52,187 bases of DNA from contig DAOUHB010000179.1 in NCBI GenBank assembly GCA_034428935.1, positions 1-52,187 on the forward strand, read 5' to 3'. Made by a program: the position numbers and the translations under genes. Each line of letters begins with the position of its first letter. The stretch's first letter is position 1. Below are positions 6,910-15,700 of the stretch, one piece after another. The DNA comes from JAAYZQ01 sp034428935. Lineage in GTDB: Bacteria > Chloroflexota > Anaerolineae > JAAYZQ01. Below the pieces are notes generated by a model. The model saw nothing but the letters and a program-made list of their open reading frames with translations. It searched no databases and had not been told where the DNA came from.

Positions 6910-8403
6910 ATGAATCGAGCGCTTGTATCTGTCGTGTTGTTGCTCGGCCTGGCCGCCATACCCCAACCTCTGGCACAGAGAGGGGACGATGGCCCGGTCC
7001 CTGGCGTTCACACCATCCGGGCCGGCGACGACGTGCTGCAACTGGCGGCCGACGGTGGCTTTGCCTGGCTGATCCAGCTCGTCGAGTGGCGAGAGGTCGA
7101 GCCGGCGCCTGGAGAGTACTTCTGGGAGTACACCGACTGGCTGGTGCGGGCCGCCGGCTACTATGGCCTGGACTTGGTCCTGCGGCTCGATCACCCGCCG
7201 GCGTGGGCCGTCTCGCCCGAGGCAGAGATGCCCGTCGACGCGGCCGCCTACGCCGCCCTCCTCGGGCGCGTGGCGGCCAGGTACCAGGGGCGGGTCGCGG
7301 CCTACGTCGTCTGGAACGAGCCCAACCTGGCGGCAGAGTGGGCAGGGCGGCCGCCCGATCCGGCCGGTTACGTCGAGTTGCTGTGCGCCGCCAGGGCCGC
7401 CATCCGGCAGGCCGACCCCCGAGCCCTGGTAGTCAGCGCCGGGCTGGCGCCGACCAACCACGCCGACGCCTCGGCTGTGGACGATCGGGAGTTTCTGGGG
7501 GCGATGTACGTCGCGGGAGCCGGTGCCTGCTTTGACGTGCTGGGCGCCCATCCCTACGGTTTCGCCCATCCTCCCGACGACCCCCACGGCGCCCACGACG
7601 GCCTCAACCTGGCCCGCCTGGCCGACCTGCGGGCCATCATGGTCGACAACGGAGACGGGCACAAGCCGGTCTGGGCCACCGAGCTGGGCTGGACCACCGC
7701 CGCCGTCGCGCCGGAAGAGCAGTGGCTAGAAGTCGACGACGAGGAGCAGGGCCGCTACCTGGTGGGCGCTTTTGACAGAGCGGGCGCGGAGTGGCCCTGG
7801 CTGGAGCGCATCGCCGCCTGGAACCTGAGCCACGGCCTGCCCGAGGAGGACGAGAAGCGCGGATACAGCATCCTGGGCGGCGAGGGCAGGCCCAAGCTCG
7901 CCTACGAGATGCTGGCATCCATGGCCAGGCAGCGGCCAACAGAGCAGGATGCGGGCGTTGGACCGGCAGGGATGCAGACGGCAGAGATCCTGGCGCCGGA
8001 CGTCGTGGTCCGCCTGAGCGACGTGGACACGTATTACCCCCACTGGGTCCGCCCCCACTGTGGCGCCCTGCCATGCCGTAGTTGGAGCGGCATCTTTTAC
8101 GTCGCGGAGCCGGGCAGCGCCCCCTGGCGGCTGCGGATGGAGATCATGCAGGTCGAGGAGCCGGGCAACCTGGTCCGGTTCAACGGCCAGCTCCTGGATC
8201 CGCCGGCCATCCCCCTCCGTGGTCGCCCCGACCTGGCCTCTGTCTGGACGGCGGTGGAGATGCCCGTGCCCGCCGAACTCGTCCGCCCCGGTGCAAATAC
8301 CCTTGAGATCGAATCCGGCCCGCGGCTGCCTGCGTACCAGGACGGCACCGCCGGCTTTGAAAGCATCCAGATCCGCAACGTGCGGCTGGTTACGGCTCCC
8401 TGA
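6910..8403 (+). CDS. Secreted clan GH-A glycoside hydrolase-like protein
   Basis: The 497-residue product starts at ATG 6910, six bases after AGGGAG. An N-terminal signal peptide (MNRALVSVVLLLGLAAIPQPLAQ) indicates export. The body resembles GH39/GH5-type beta/alpha barrels. The NEP motif (AYVVWNEPN) gives a candidate acid/base Glu137, and KPVWATELGW gives a candidate nucleophile Glu258, at the ends of two predicted strands. About 110 C-terminal residues look like a beta-sandwich, possibly carbohydrate binding. The sugar substrate cannot be inferred. The stop overlaps the convergent neighbour by 14 bases. Confidence 0.82.
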   Translation: MNRALVSVVLLLGLAAIPQPLAQRGDDGPVPGVHTIRAGDDVLQLAADGGFAWLIQLVEWREVEPAPGEYFWEYTDWLVRAAGYYGLDLVLRLDHPPAWAVSPEAEMPVDAAAYAALLGRVAARYQGRVAAYVVWNEPNLAAEWAGRPPDPAGYVELLCAARAAIRQADPRALVVSAGLAPTNHADASAVDDREFLGAMYVAGAGACFDVLGAHPYGFAHPPDDPHGAHDGLNLARLADLRAIMVDNGDGHKPVWATELGWTTAAVAPEEQWLEVDDEEQGRYLVGAFDRAGAEWPWLERIAAWNLSHGLPEEDEKRGYSILGGEGRPKLAYEMLASMARQRPTEQDAGVGPAGMQTAEILAPDVVVRLSDVDTYYPHWVRPHCGALPCRSWSGIFYVAEPGSAPWRLRMEIMQVEEPGNLVRFNGQLLDPPAIPLRGRPDLASVWTAVEMPVPAELVRPGANTLEIESGPRLPAYQDGTAGFESIQIRNVRLVTAP

Positions 8404-11239
8404 ACACCCCCTGGTCCGTTCCCAGCCAGACCACGCCCGCACGGTCGACGAGGACGGCATAGACGCTCGCCGCCTCCAGGTCGCAGGGTTCCCAGGACGC
8501 GCCGCCATCGGTGCTGCGATGCAGGCCGTGGTGCTCGGTGCCCGCCAGGATGGCTGGCAGGGGGGCTCCGTCCAGGGCCAGGGCCGTCACGGTGGCATCC
8601 AGGCTGTCGTGGCCGGCGGGCCGCCACGTCCGCCCCCTGTCGGCGCTCAGGTAGACCCCCTCTGTCGTTCCGGCGTACACCCGTGCCGGCTCCCGGGGAT
8701 CGACGAGCAGCGCCAGCACCGACAGCGGCCGGTCCGCCAGGGGGGAGGCCAGCCACGTTTGCCCTCCGTCGGCACTGCGGTAGACTCCCTCCACCGTGCC
8801 GGCGTACATCCCCTGCGGATCGGCTGGGTCCAGGGCAAAGGCGTGGACGGACAGCGTTTCTAGGCCGCCATGAATGGGAGCCCACGTCCGCCCGGCATCG
8901 GTGCTTACCAGGACGTTGTGGCCCCAGCTCCCGGCATAGACGCGGTCTGCGCCGCGAGGGTCCACCACGATGGTGAAAATCGAGATGCCCGCGGTGTCGC
9001 CGGCCACCTGCCACGTGGCACCCCCGTCCCGACTGGCGTACAGGCCGCTGTGCGCGCCGGCATAGACCTGCTCTCCCGTGGGGCCCACCACCACCGCCTG
9101 GACGTTGAGGCTGCCCACCTCTTCGCTGACCAGGCGCCATCGTTCGCCGCCGTCGTCGCTGCGGTACAGGCCGTCCAACGCGCCGGCGTAATAGACCTGG
9201 GGATTCGCCAGATCCTGGGCCAGGGCGGCGACCAGCGGCCGGCCCAATGACGCCGTGAGCAGGGACCAGGAGCCCCCGCCGTCGTCGGAGCGGTACAGGC
9301 CGTTGTAGCGCGTGCCGAGATAGAGTCGGCCCGGCACCGCGGGGTCGACGGCCAGGCTGGTGATGTCGGCGTGGCGCAGCTCACCCTCCACGCGTTTCCA
9401 GGACTGGCCCCCGTCGGCGCTGAGGGCCAGGCCATTGCCCTTGCTGCCCAGGTAGAGCCGGCCATCGGGGCCGGGCTCAGGGCAGAACGACAAGGCCTCA
9501 AAGCCGGGAGGGCCGATGGACTGCCATTTCTCTCCGCCGTCCACCCGGCGGTAGAGCCGGCCGCGGGACAGGGCATACCACCGGCCGTCGCCCAGGGCCG
9601 CAACCGATTGCACGTGTCCGTTTTCCGATAGGCCGGGCGCCCTCTCCCACCGGCGACCCCCGTCCGCGCTGAACCACAGCCCCTGCCCCGCCGTCCCGGC
9701 TAGCACGCCGCCGTCGGGCGTGGGCGCCAGCGCCAGGATGGTCTGCGGCCCATCATCCCCCTGGGTCGCGCGCCAGGCCTGCCCGCCATCGTCGCTGCGC
9801 CACACCCCGGTTTGGGCACCCCCGGCATAGAGGGTACGGCCATCGGGGGTGACGACCAGGGCATACAGGGGCACGGAGGGCAGGCCCGCCACCGGCTGCC
9901 AGCTCTGGCCTCCGTCGGCGGTGCGGTAGCCGCCAAGCACCGTCCCGGCCCACGCCAGGTCGGGATCCTCGGGATGCACGGCGATGGCCAGGGGCGCGAT
10001 GCCTTCCAGCCCGCGGTTTGCCGCCTGCCAGGTATGCCCGCCATCGTCCGAACGGTAGAGGCCCCCCGGCTCGTAAACCGCCAGGTAGAGGGTGCGGGGA
10101 TCGCCGCGCACGGCGGCCACTGCTGCGATGCCTTTCTGGGCGGCGATGCCCTGGCCGGTGGGCCGCCACGACGGCGTGGGCTGGGCCTGCCACTGCCAGC
10201 CTACGCCGCAGTCGTAGAAATCGTCGCCATAGGCCACGCGCAAGACCTCCCGGGCCTCGTCCCCCGTGCAGTGACACGGCGCCACCTTTTCCACGCCCAG
10301 CCGCCGGAATTCGGCAACGATGGCGTCGAGGCGAGCCCTGCTGGCGCCACCGAGGTGGAAGCCGCCCACCACCAGGTGAACCTGCCCACCGGCGACCTCC
10401 TGCGCTCTCGCCACCATCCGGTCCGCGCCCGGATGGGCACAGCCGGTGACGACCAGCAGGCCCCGGGCCGTCTCGACCACGAGGGCCTGCTCCACGAGGC
10501 CGCTGCCCACCGGGCCAGTGCTCCACACGCCCGGCAGGATCTCGAGGGCGGCATCGACCTCCACGACCGTGGCCCCCACGGTCCTGGCCCGGGCCGGGAA
10601 CCCGGCGGGCACATAGACCGTGACACATTTGCCGCCCCCGGCACACGCCGCGGCGTTCGCCTCCAGCAGGCGGTCCAGGCCGCCGGTATGATCGCCATGA
10701 TTGTGGGACAGGACGACGACGTCGACGGCTTCGGGGTCCAGGCCCAGGGCAGCCATATTCTCCAGCAGGATGGCGCCATCCGCGCCGGTGTCCAGGAGCA
10801 CCGTCTGGCCGCCATACTCCAGCCAGGCGGCAAAGCCCCAGCCGGTGCGTAGGGCGGGGTCGTGGGGATTGTTGTCGAATAGGACCGTCAGTGACATGTC
10901 CTCACCTTCCGAGGGCGACGCCGGCCCGGTCGTCGCCGGCGCTGCCCGGGTGCTCCGGACACGGGCCGTTGGGGAAATGGTTGCAGGGGGCGTTGCGGCC
11001 GCGAGCGTCGCCGGCGCCGCAGAGGGCGCAGCGGGTGGTACAGCCGTGGATTCGATGGTGGGTCCAGTGGTGGGGGCGGCGGTGGGCACCGGGGTGGGCA
11101 GGCGGCACGCCGTCAGCAGGGCCAACAGCAACCCCAGCAGGATGGGGAAAGTGGGGGCAAGGAGTCGTGGAGGCGTGGAGAGTGCATCGCGGCCGGGCCA
11201 GGAAGCGAGGATCCTCCGATCGTCCGGTTCTGGCATCAT
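8390..11239 (-). CDS. Lipoprotein fusing a metallo-beta-lactamase fold to a 13-repeat Asp-box beta-propeller
   Basis: This 949-residue protein begins with a signal peptide and lipobox (LLTA-Cys45) and a Thr/Pro/Ala linker. Residues about 115-375 form a metallo-beta-lactamase domain of the dihydropteroate-synthase-like subgroup: HNHGDH at 179-184, then GCAHPG, GGFHLG and CHCTG. From about 380 to the end there are 13 copies of a motif like GLYRSDDGGxTW, as in sortilin/GH74-type propellers, probably two stacked propellers. It should be anchored on the outer face of the membrane. ATG at residue 115 is preceded by GGTGAGGAC and could be an internal start. The combined function is unknown. Confidence 0.85.
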   Translation of the reverse strand: MMPEPDDRRILASWPGRDALSTPPRLLAPTFPILLGLLLALLTACRLPTPVPTAAPTTGPTIESTAVPPAAPSAAPATLAAATPPATISPTARVRSTRAAPATTGPASPSEGEDMSLTVLFDNNPHDPALRTGWGFAAWLEYGGQTVLLDTGADGAILLENMAALGLDPEAVDVVVLSHNHGDHTGGLDRLLEANAAACAGGGKCVTVYVPAGFPARARTVGATVVEVDAALEILPGVWSTGPVGSGLVEQALVVETARGLLVVTGCAHPGADRMVARAQEVAGGQVHLVVGGFHLGGASRARLDAIVAEFRRLGVEKVAPCHCTGDEAREVLRVAYGDDFYDCGVGWQWQAQPTPSWRPTGQGIAAQKGIAAVAAVRGDPRTLYLAVYEPGGLYRSDDGGHTWQAANRGLEGIAPLAIAVHPEDPDLAWAGTVLGGYRTADGGQSWQPVAGLPSVPLYALVVTPDGRTLYAGGAQTGVWRSDDGGQAWRATQGDDGPQTILALAPTPDGGVLAGTAGQGLWFSADGGRRWERAPGLSENGHVQSVAALGDGRWYALSRGRLYRRVDGGEKWQSIGPPGFEALSFCPEPGPDGRLYLGSKGNGLALSADGGQSWKRVEGELRHADITSLAVDPAVPGRLYLGTRYNGLYRSDDGGGSWSLLTASLGRPLVAALAQDLANPQVYYAGALDGLYRSDDGGERWRLVSEEVGSLNVQAVVVGPTGEQVYAGAHSGLYASRDGGATWQVAGDTAGISIFTIVVDPRGADRVYAGSWGHNVLVSTDAGRTWAPIHGGLETLSVHAFALDPADPQGMYAGTVEGVYRSADGGQTWLASPLADRPLSVLALLVDPREPARVYAGTTEGVYLSADRGRTWRPAGHDSLDATVTALALDGAPLPAILAGTEHHGLHRSTDGGASWEPCDLEAASVYAVLVDRAGVVWLGTDQGVFREP

Positions 11240-11263
11240 CGGCTTTGCCCTCCTTCCGCGGGC

Positions 11264-12514
11264 TTAGGTCATCTGTTCGACGAGGGCGCCTGTTAGCGTC
11301 TCCGACCTGGTCAGCCTCGTCTCCACGCCGGCGTCGGCGAACACGTAAGCCGGCCCCTTGCCCTGCACATCCTCTCGCAGCACCACCACGTCGGCTTTGA
11401 GAGCTACCATCCATTCGGCCACGCGAATGCCTTTGGCCTTCTCAACGTCGGCGTGAGGGTTGGCCAGCACTTCCTGGTGCTCAATTCGGGGAGAGCTATC
11501 TTCCTGGCCTTGATCCTGGGCGGTGCGCACCGTGACCAGGGCAAAGTAGGGCGCCTCTCCAAAGTGCGGGCTGAGGGTGCCTCCCACGTCGGCCAGGGGC
11601 ACGGCATAGCGCAGGTGGGTCCGAACGCGTGGCTCGTAGTGGATGCGTACGCGTTCCACGTGGGGCACCTCGGCACGGATTGCCTCCTCGATGCGGCGGC
11701 TGGCGGCGTAGGCCTTGTCCAGGTCATCCACCCGGAGCGCCACGTCGGCCTCCAGAAAGCGATAGCGGCCCGCGTTGCGTCCGGCCAGCGTCCGGACTTC
11801 TGTCACCGCCGGGTCCGCTTTGACGATGCTTCGCACCTGATCCAGTGTCTCGGCGTCAAGCGAGGCATCCAGCAGCACCCGCATGCCGTCCACCAGCAGC
11901 TCCCAACCCGTCTTGGCGATGAGCACGACGATGATCAATGCCGCGTAGCGGTCCAGCGGAAAGCCCACGAGGTGGCCGACGAGCGCCAGGAATACGACGC
12001 CCGACGAAAAGACGTGAGCCCGGTACTCCTGGGCATCGGCCCGCAGGCTGGGGGAATTGATCTCCCGGGCCACGCGCATCTCGTAGTGGCTGAAAACCAG
12101 GGGGATCAGGGCCGACAGCGCCACACCGGCCAGCATCCAGCCGTTGACCGTGGTGGTTCCCCCTTCGCCGCGCAGCGCCTCTCGGGCGATCTCGTAACCG
12201 GTGAAAAAGATGAGGAGAGCCACGCCAACGGACACAACATTCTCTACCTTGTAGAGACCATAGGGAAAGGCGCGGCTCTCCCGTTCCGCGATCTTGACCC
12301 CGGCCAGAACGCCCACCGACGCCACCAGGTCTACCAGGTTGTGGACCATCTCGGCTGCCACAGCCAGGCTGCCGGAAGCGGCGGCGATGGCCAGGTTGAG
12401 CAAGCCAAGGACAACGTTGACGCCGATGGACGCCCACGCTACGCGTAGCGCTCCTGTCTCCTTGCTCGAGCGCCGTTCTCTTTCCGAAATGCCGGCAGAG
12501 CCAGGGTCTTGCAA
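11264..12514 (-). CDS. Cation diffusion facilitator fused to a NifX/NifB-type C-terminal domain
   Basis: This 416-residue protein has five or six membrane segments of the CDF family (HNLVDLVASVGV in TM2 carries the first His/Asp metal site) and a cytoplasmic dimerisation domain. About 100 residues at the C-terminus resemble the dinitrogenase iron-molybdenum cofactor (NifX/NifB) domain, with HADVEKAKGIRVAEWM and VQGKGPAYVFADAGVETRL. The second transmembrane site reads YRAHVFSS rather than the usual HxxxD, so metal selectivity may differ. TTG at 12514 is chosen as start because GGAG lies 5 bases upstream and it follows the stop of the zinc-ribbon gene by only 8 bases. Confidence 0.85.
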   Translation of the reverse strand: MQDPGSAGISERERRSSKETGALRVAWASIGVNVVLGLLNLAIAAASGSLAVAAEMVHNLVDLVASVGVLAGVKIAERESRAFPYGLYKVENVVSVGVALLIFFTGYEIAREALRGEGGTTTVNGWMLAGVALSALIPLVFSHYEMRVAREINSPSLRADAQEYRAHVFSSGVVFLALVGHLVGFPLDRYAALIIVVLIAKTGWELLVDGMRVLLDASLDAETLDQVRSIVKADPAVTEVRTLAGRNAGRYRFLEADVALRVDDLDKAYAASRRIEEAIRAEVPHVERVRIHYEPRVRTHLRYAVPLADVGGTLSPHFGEAPYFALVTVRTAQDQGQEDSSPRIEHQEVLANPHADVEKAKGIRVAEWMVALKADVVVLREDVQGKGPAYVFADAGVETRLTRSETLTGALVEQMT

Positions 12515-12522
12515 GCCTACTC

Positions 12523-12732
12523 CTACTCCCGGGTCATGGCCGAGCCGCAGCGCGGGCACTGCTGATCGTAGCAGGGCAGCCCCACCTGGTGGGGCAGCTT
12601 GTAGCCGCAGTTGGGGCAAATGCAGCCGCCACCCGGGCCTGCCGCCTTGCCACCCATGCGGCCCGGCCCGCGGCCCTGGCCCCGCCCACCGCCGGCGCCA
12701 CGTCCTCCACCACCGCCTTGTCCTCTACCCAT
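12523..12732 (-). CDS. Small glycine-rich zinc-ribbon protein
   Basis: The 69-residue product starts with about 35 residues of Gly/Arg-rich low-complexity sequence. It ends in a metal-binding knuckle pair: CICPNCGY and, 17 residues on, CPRCGS. Short proteins of this look (DUF5320-like) are often found beside NifX/NifB-domain proteins and ferredoxins, as here. The gene has GGAGAG upstream of ATG 12732 and ends just before the transporter gene, so it belongs to the same operon. Function is unknown; a metal or Fe-S chaperone role is a guess. Confidence 0.75.
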   Translation of the reverse strand: MGRGQGGGGGRGAGGGRGQGRGPGRMGGKAAGPGGGCICPNCGYKLPHQVGLPCYDQQCPRCGSAMTRE

Positions 12733-12763
12733 GATTTTCTCTCCTTCCGCTGGGGCAGCCGCC

Positions 12764-12937
12764 TCAGCTCACTTCCATAATGGCTTCTTCCGGGCATTCG
12801 GCCGCGCAAGAGCCACACTCGATACACTCGTCCACGTCGATAAAGGCATGGCCATCGACGATAGAGATGCTCTCCGTCGGGCAAATCTCCACGCACGTCT
12901 CACACGCCGTGCACTTTTCCACGTCTACCTTGTACAT
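12764..12937 (-). CDS. 2[4Fe-4S] ferredoxin
   Basis: This 57-residue bacterial-type ferredoxin has two CxxCxxCxxxCP motifs: CTACETCVEICP (from Cys9) and CIECGSCAAECP. It would carry two low-potential [4Fe-4S] clusters for electron transfer in the cytoplasm. ATG 12937 is preceded by GGAGGGAC at normal distance, and the upstream in-frame ATGs lack a site. It is the first gene of the minus-strand operon with the zinc ribbon, CDF-NifX and lactamase-propeller genes. Confidence 0.93.
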   Translation of the reverse strand: MYKVDVEKCTACETCVEICPTESISIVDGHAFIDVDECIECGSCAAECPEEAIMEVS

Positions 12938-12987
12938 TTCGTCCCTCCACATTGATCGTTCTGATACGGCTTTGTTTCCGTGACCAC

Positions 12988-13008
12988 CTATGTGCGGTCT
13001 GCACATAG
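12988..13008. promoter_or_regulatory. Palindromic operator candidate for the ferredoxin operon
   Basis: A perfect 8-bp inverted repeat, CTATGTGC (12988-12995) and GCACATAG (13001-13008), has a 5-base spacer. It touches the -10 box (13007-13012) and covers the predicted transcription start, where a dimeric repressor would block initiation. No cognate regulator is encoded next to it. Confidence 0.6.
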
Positions 13009-13035
13009 AATAGCACACCTTTCCCCGTTTGTCAA
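13007..13035 (-). promoter_or_regulatory. Promoter of the ferredoxin/CDF operon
   Basis: On the minus strand, a perfect TTGACA -35 (13030-13035) and TATTCT -10 (13007-13012) are separated by 17 bp. It faces the ferredoxin gene with a 5' leader of about 60 bases. Confidence 0.75.
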
Positions 13036-13081
13036 GTATTTTGGACAACGTGTAAGTGAATAACGAATTAACGCCAAACGG

Positions 13082-13110
13082 TTGTCCGACTGCGCCGAAT
13101 GTGATATACT
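13082..13110 (+). promoter_or_regulatory. Promoter of the universal stress protein gene
   Basis: TTGTCC (13082-13087) and TATACT (13105-13110) with 17-bp spacing lie about 100 bases upstream of the stress-protein ATG. It is divergent from the ferredoxin operon promoter. Confidence 0.65.
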
Positions 13111-13217
13111 GAGCATAGTACAGTCTCGTTACAGCCCCGGCACATGGGTCAGAGAGCAGGTTTGCGACAACCCCGAGCGTTGGTTCGAACGGAGGGGTGA
13201 GGAAAGGAGGTACAGAA

Positions 13218-13655
13218 ATGTTTGAGAGGATCCTGCTGGCGACCGATGGATCCCCCGACGCCGAACAAGCCCTGGTCTATACGCGTGATCTGGCCCTGCG
13301 CGACAATGCGCAAGTGATCGTCGTCCACGCCTTCGAGTCGGTGCCCACCTACCTGGGGGATCCCGTCGAAGGGCGGGTGGTGGCCCGGCACGTGTCCGCC
13401 GGAGAAGAGGTGGCCAACGCCGCCGCCGCAAAGCTTCGCGAAGCCGGCGTGGATCTGTCCGTAGAGCTTCTGGAAGGCCCGGCCGCCGACGCCATCCTGA
13501 GCGTGGCCGACGTGCGCAAGTGCGACCTGATCGTCATGGGCAGCCGCGGTCACGGCGCGCTGGCCAGCCTGATCGTGGGCAGCGTAAGCCAGCGTGTGCT
13601 CACCGGCGCTCGTGCTCCGGTGCTCATCGTCAAGGCCCGGGAGGAACAGGCGTAG
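13218..13655 (+). CDS. Universal stress protein (UspA family)
   Basis: A single-domain UspA protein of 145 residues. MFERILLATDGSPDAEQAL gives the N-terminal strand and nucleotide-contacting Asp, and GSRGHGALASLIVGSVSQ matches the ATP-binding pattern GxxGx9GS of the ATP-binding subclass. ATG 13218 follows AAAGGAGG (13203-13210) by seven bases. It is monocistronic, with its own promoter, and ends 19 bases from the convergent RACo-like gene. Confidence 0.92.
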   Translation: MFERILLATDGSPDAEQALVYTRDLALRDNAQVIVVHAFESVPTYLGDPVEGRVVARHVSAGEEVANAAAAKLREAGVDLSVELLEGPAADAILSVADVRKCDLIVMGSRGHGALASLIVGSVSQRVLTGARAPVLIVKAREEQA

Positions 13656-13674
13656 AGCGGCTGCGGGGCCGTTC

Positions 13675-15501
13675 CTAGAGAGCCATCCCCTCGGCGAAAT
13701 TTCGCATGAATCGCGGCGTGCGTGCCAGCTCCAGATAGCGCACCCGCTTCGCCAGGTCGCGCCCCTGCTGGCGAAAGGCCCGCGAGATGAGGGCCAGCCG
13801 CGCGCCGGTGCCTGCGGCATTGCCCACCTGCGACACGCGGTCCAGCGGCACCTGGGGCAGCAGGCCGATGGTGATGGCGCTCTCGACGTCGATGTAGGTG
13901 CCAAACGCCCCGGCAATAATGACCTTGTCCAGGTCACCGGCGCTGATGCCGGCGTCTTGCAGAAGCGTCTCGATTCCGCAACGAATGGCACCCTTGGCCA
14001 GTTGCAGCTCGCGGATATCGTGCTGCGTCACGGCAATGGACTGACCGCCCACTCCGCTGTACTCCGGGGTACTATTGCCCGCCTCCGCCGCATCGGCGAT
14101 GACAAACTCGACGTCGCCGTCGGCCTCGCGGACCTGGGGGCCGGCCAGCCGGCCCCTCTTGTCCAGCAGGTTTGCCAGCCGCAGTTGGGCCACCGCGTCC
14201 AGCAGCCCCGATCCGCAGATGCCCACCGGCGGCTCGTCGCCGATGGTCTTGAACTCTGGCCGGCCGTCGACGATGAGCACGCGCTCGATGGCGCCCGGCG
14301 CAGCCCGCATGCCAAACTTGATGTGGGCGCCCTCAAAGGCCGGGCCCGACGCGCACGACAGGCTGGTCATCCGCCCCTCGTGCACCAGGCACATCTCGGT
14401 GTTGGTGCCAATGTCAATAGCCAGGGCCGTATCGCTCCGGTCCGGCATGCCGGTGGCCAGGAGCATGGCCACGTGGTCGGCGCCCACGTAGCCGGCAATG
14501 TTGGGCAGCAGGTGCACGCGGGCGCCGGGCGCCAGGTGCACGCCCAGGTGGCGAGCCCGGACGTCCACGGCGCCGCGCACCGCGGGCACGTAGGGCGCGG
14601 TCGCCAGTTGCGGCACGGGCAGCCCCAGGAACAGGTGATGGATGGCCGTGTTGCCCACCACCACCGCGTCCACAATGTCCTCCGGCTGCGCCCCCGCGTC
14701 CTCGCACGCCCCGGCGACGAGCTGGTTCAGTCCCTCCACCACCAGCGTCTGCATGCGCGCCGACTCTTCCGGCCCCCGGGAGGCGAACATCAGCCGCGCG
14801 ATAATGTCCTCGCCGTAGGCGATCTGCGGGTTCATCGCCCCCCGGGCGGCCAGCGTACGGCCCGAGGCCAGGTCCACCACGTAGGCGGCGATCTTGGTCG
14901 TGCCGATATCCACGGCGAGCCCCAGCCAGGGGGCATCGAGCGCGCCCACGTCGACCACCTCGGTGCCGAGAAGCGTGGCCCGGGCCTGCCAATTCAGCCG
15001 GCGCAGCTCGGTGCTGGCCTGCCGCGCCACGGCCAGGTCGGGGATGGCGGCCTCCACGCCGCAGGCCGCCTTGACTGCCTCAATCAGGCGCTCGTCGTCG
15101 CCGCGGAGGTCTTCCAGCGTTGGCGGGGGCATCTGGACGGTGCAGGCAACCACCGAAGGCTCGACTTCGACCGACACCTCCAGGCCCTCCACCTGGGTGC
15201 GCTGTATCGCCGTGAGCGACTCGGGCGGCACGTGCACCCGGCAATCGCTCAGCGGCAGGGCCAGGCATGCCAGGCGATAGCCCTGGTCCAGGTCCGCGGC
15301 CGACAGCTTTTCTCGTTCTCGCGCGCCCGCGGGCGTCACCTCGCCCGCCACGATCTGGACCCGGCACCGGGCACAGGTACCGTGCCCACCACACACGCTC
15401 GCCAGGTCCACGCCCAGGGCGCGCGCCGCGTCCAGGAGCGTGCCGCCCTCGGGGCAGGGCCCGCGCCGGCCGACCGGCTCAAAGTCGATGATATGCCTCA
15501 C
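13675..15501 (-). CDS. RACo-type ATP-dependent activator of corrinoid proteins (ASKHA domain)
   Basis: The 608-residue protein starts with a plant-type [2Fe-2S] ferredoxin domain (Cys37, Cys43, Cys46, Cys79). A linker follows, then an ASKHA/actin-fold ATPase domain beginning GLAVDIGTTKIAAYVVDLASG. This architecture is that of RACo/RamA-like proteins, which reductively return inactive Co(II) corrinoid to Co(I) on methyltransferase corrinoid proteins. GTG 15501 is preceded by AGGAGG five bases away, and the length matches the family. Two corrinoid protein genes lie within 5 kb and are its likely clients. Confidence 0.9.
   Translation of the reverse strand: MRHIIDFEPVGRRGPCPEGGTLLDAARALGVDLASVCGGHGTCARCRVQIVAGEVTPAGAREREKLSAADLDQGYRLACLALPLSDCRVHVPPESLTAIQRTQVEGLEVSVEVEPSVVACTVQMPPPTLEDLRGDDERLIEAVKAACGVEAAIPDLAVARQASTELRRLNWQARATLLGTEVVDVGALDAPWLGLAVDIGTTKIAAYVVDLASGRTLAARGAMNPQIAYGEDIIARLMFASRGPEESARMQTLVVEGLNQLVAGACEDAGAQPEDIVDAVVVGNTAIHHLFLGLPVPQLATAPYVPAVRGAVDVRARHLGVHLAPGARVHLLPNIAGYVGADHVAMLLATGMPDRSDTALAIDIGTNTEMCLVHEGRMTSLSCASGPAFEGAHIKFGMRAAPGAIERVLIVDGRPEFKTIGDEPPVGICGSGLLDAVAQLRLANLLDKRGRLAGPQVREADGDVEFVIADAAEAGNSTPEYSGVGGQSIAVTQHDIRELQLAKGAIRCGIETLLQDAGISAGDLDKVIIAGAFGTYIDVESAITIGLLPQVPLDRVSQVGNAAGTGARLALISRAFRQQGRDLAKRVRYLELARTPRFMRNFAEGMAL
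14048..14068 (+). repeat. 21-bp sequence repeated at 47967-47987
   Basis: These 21 bases (CCCACTCCGC at the start, CTCCGGG at the end) recur exactly in the gap after the right-hand binding-protein gene. Here they lie inside the RACo-like coding region (residues YSGVGG on the minus strand). Chance identity of this length is unlikely but possible in a GC-rich genome. Confidence 0.6.
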
Positions 15502-15629
15502 AGAGACCTCCTTCGGTACGTTGGCGCACCCTCGCCGGCCACCCGGCCGGCAATCCAGGGGCCGGCATGACCACCAGGCGGCAAAGGGCCAACGTCCGGC
15601 CCATGTTTCCTCTTCCCATCGAGGGTACA

Positions 15630-15662
15630 ACAAACCGGGTTGCGCGGAGCAACCCGGTTTGT
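15630..15662 (-). terminator. Intrinsic terminator after the UroD-type methyltransferase gene
   Basis: A perfect 14-bp stem, ACAAACCGGGTTGC (15630-15643) and GCAACCCGGTTTGT (15649-15662), closes a five-base loop. On the minus strand it is followed by TTGT and lies 38 bases after the stop of the upstream gene. It separates that operon from the RACo-like gene, although partial read-through is possible because the T-run is short. Confidence 0.75.
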
Positions 15663-15700
15663 CAGTTGCCCGTTACTCTAACAAGCTATCGTCTATGCGC

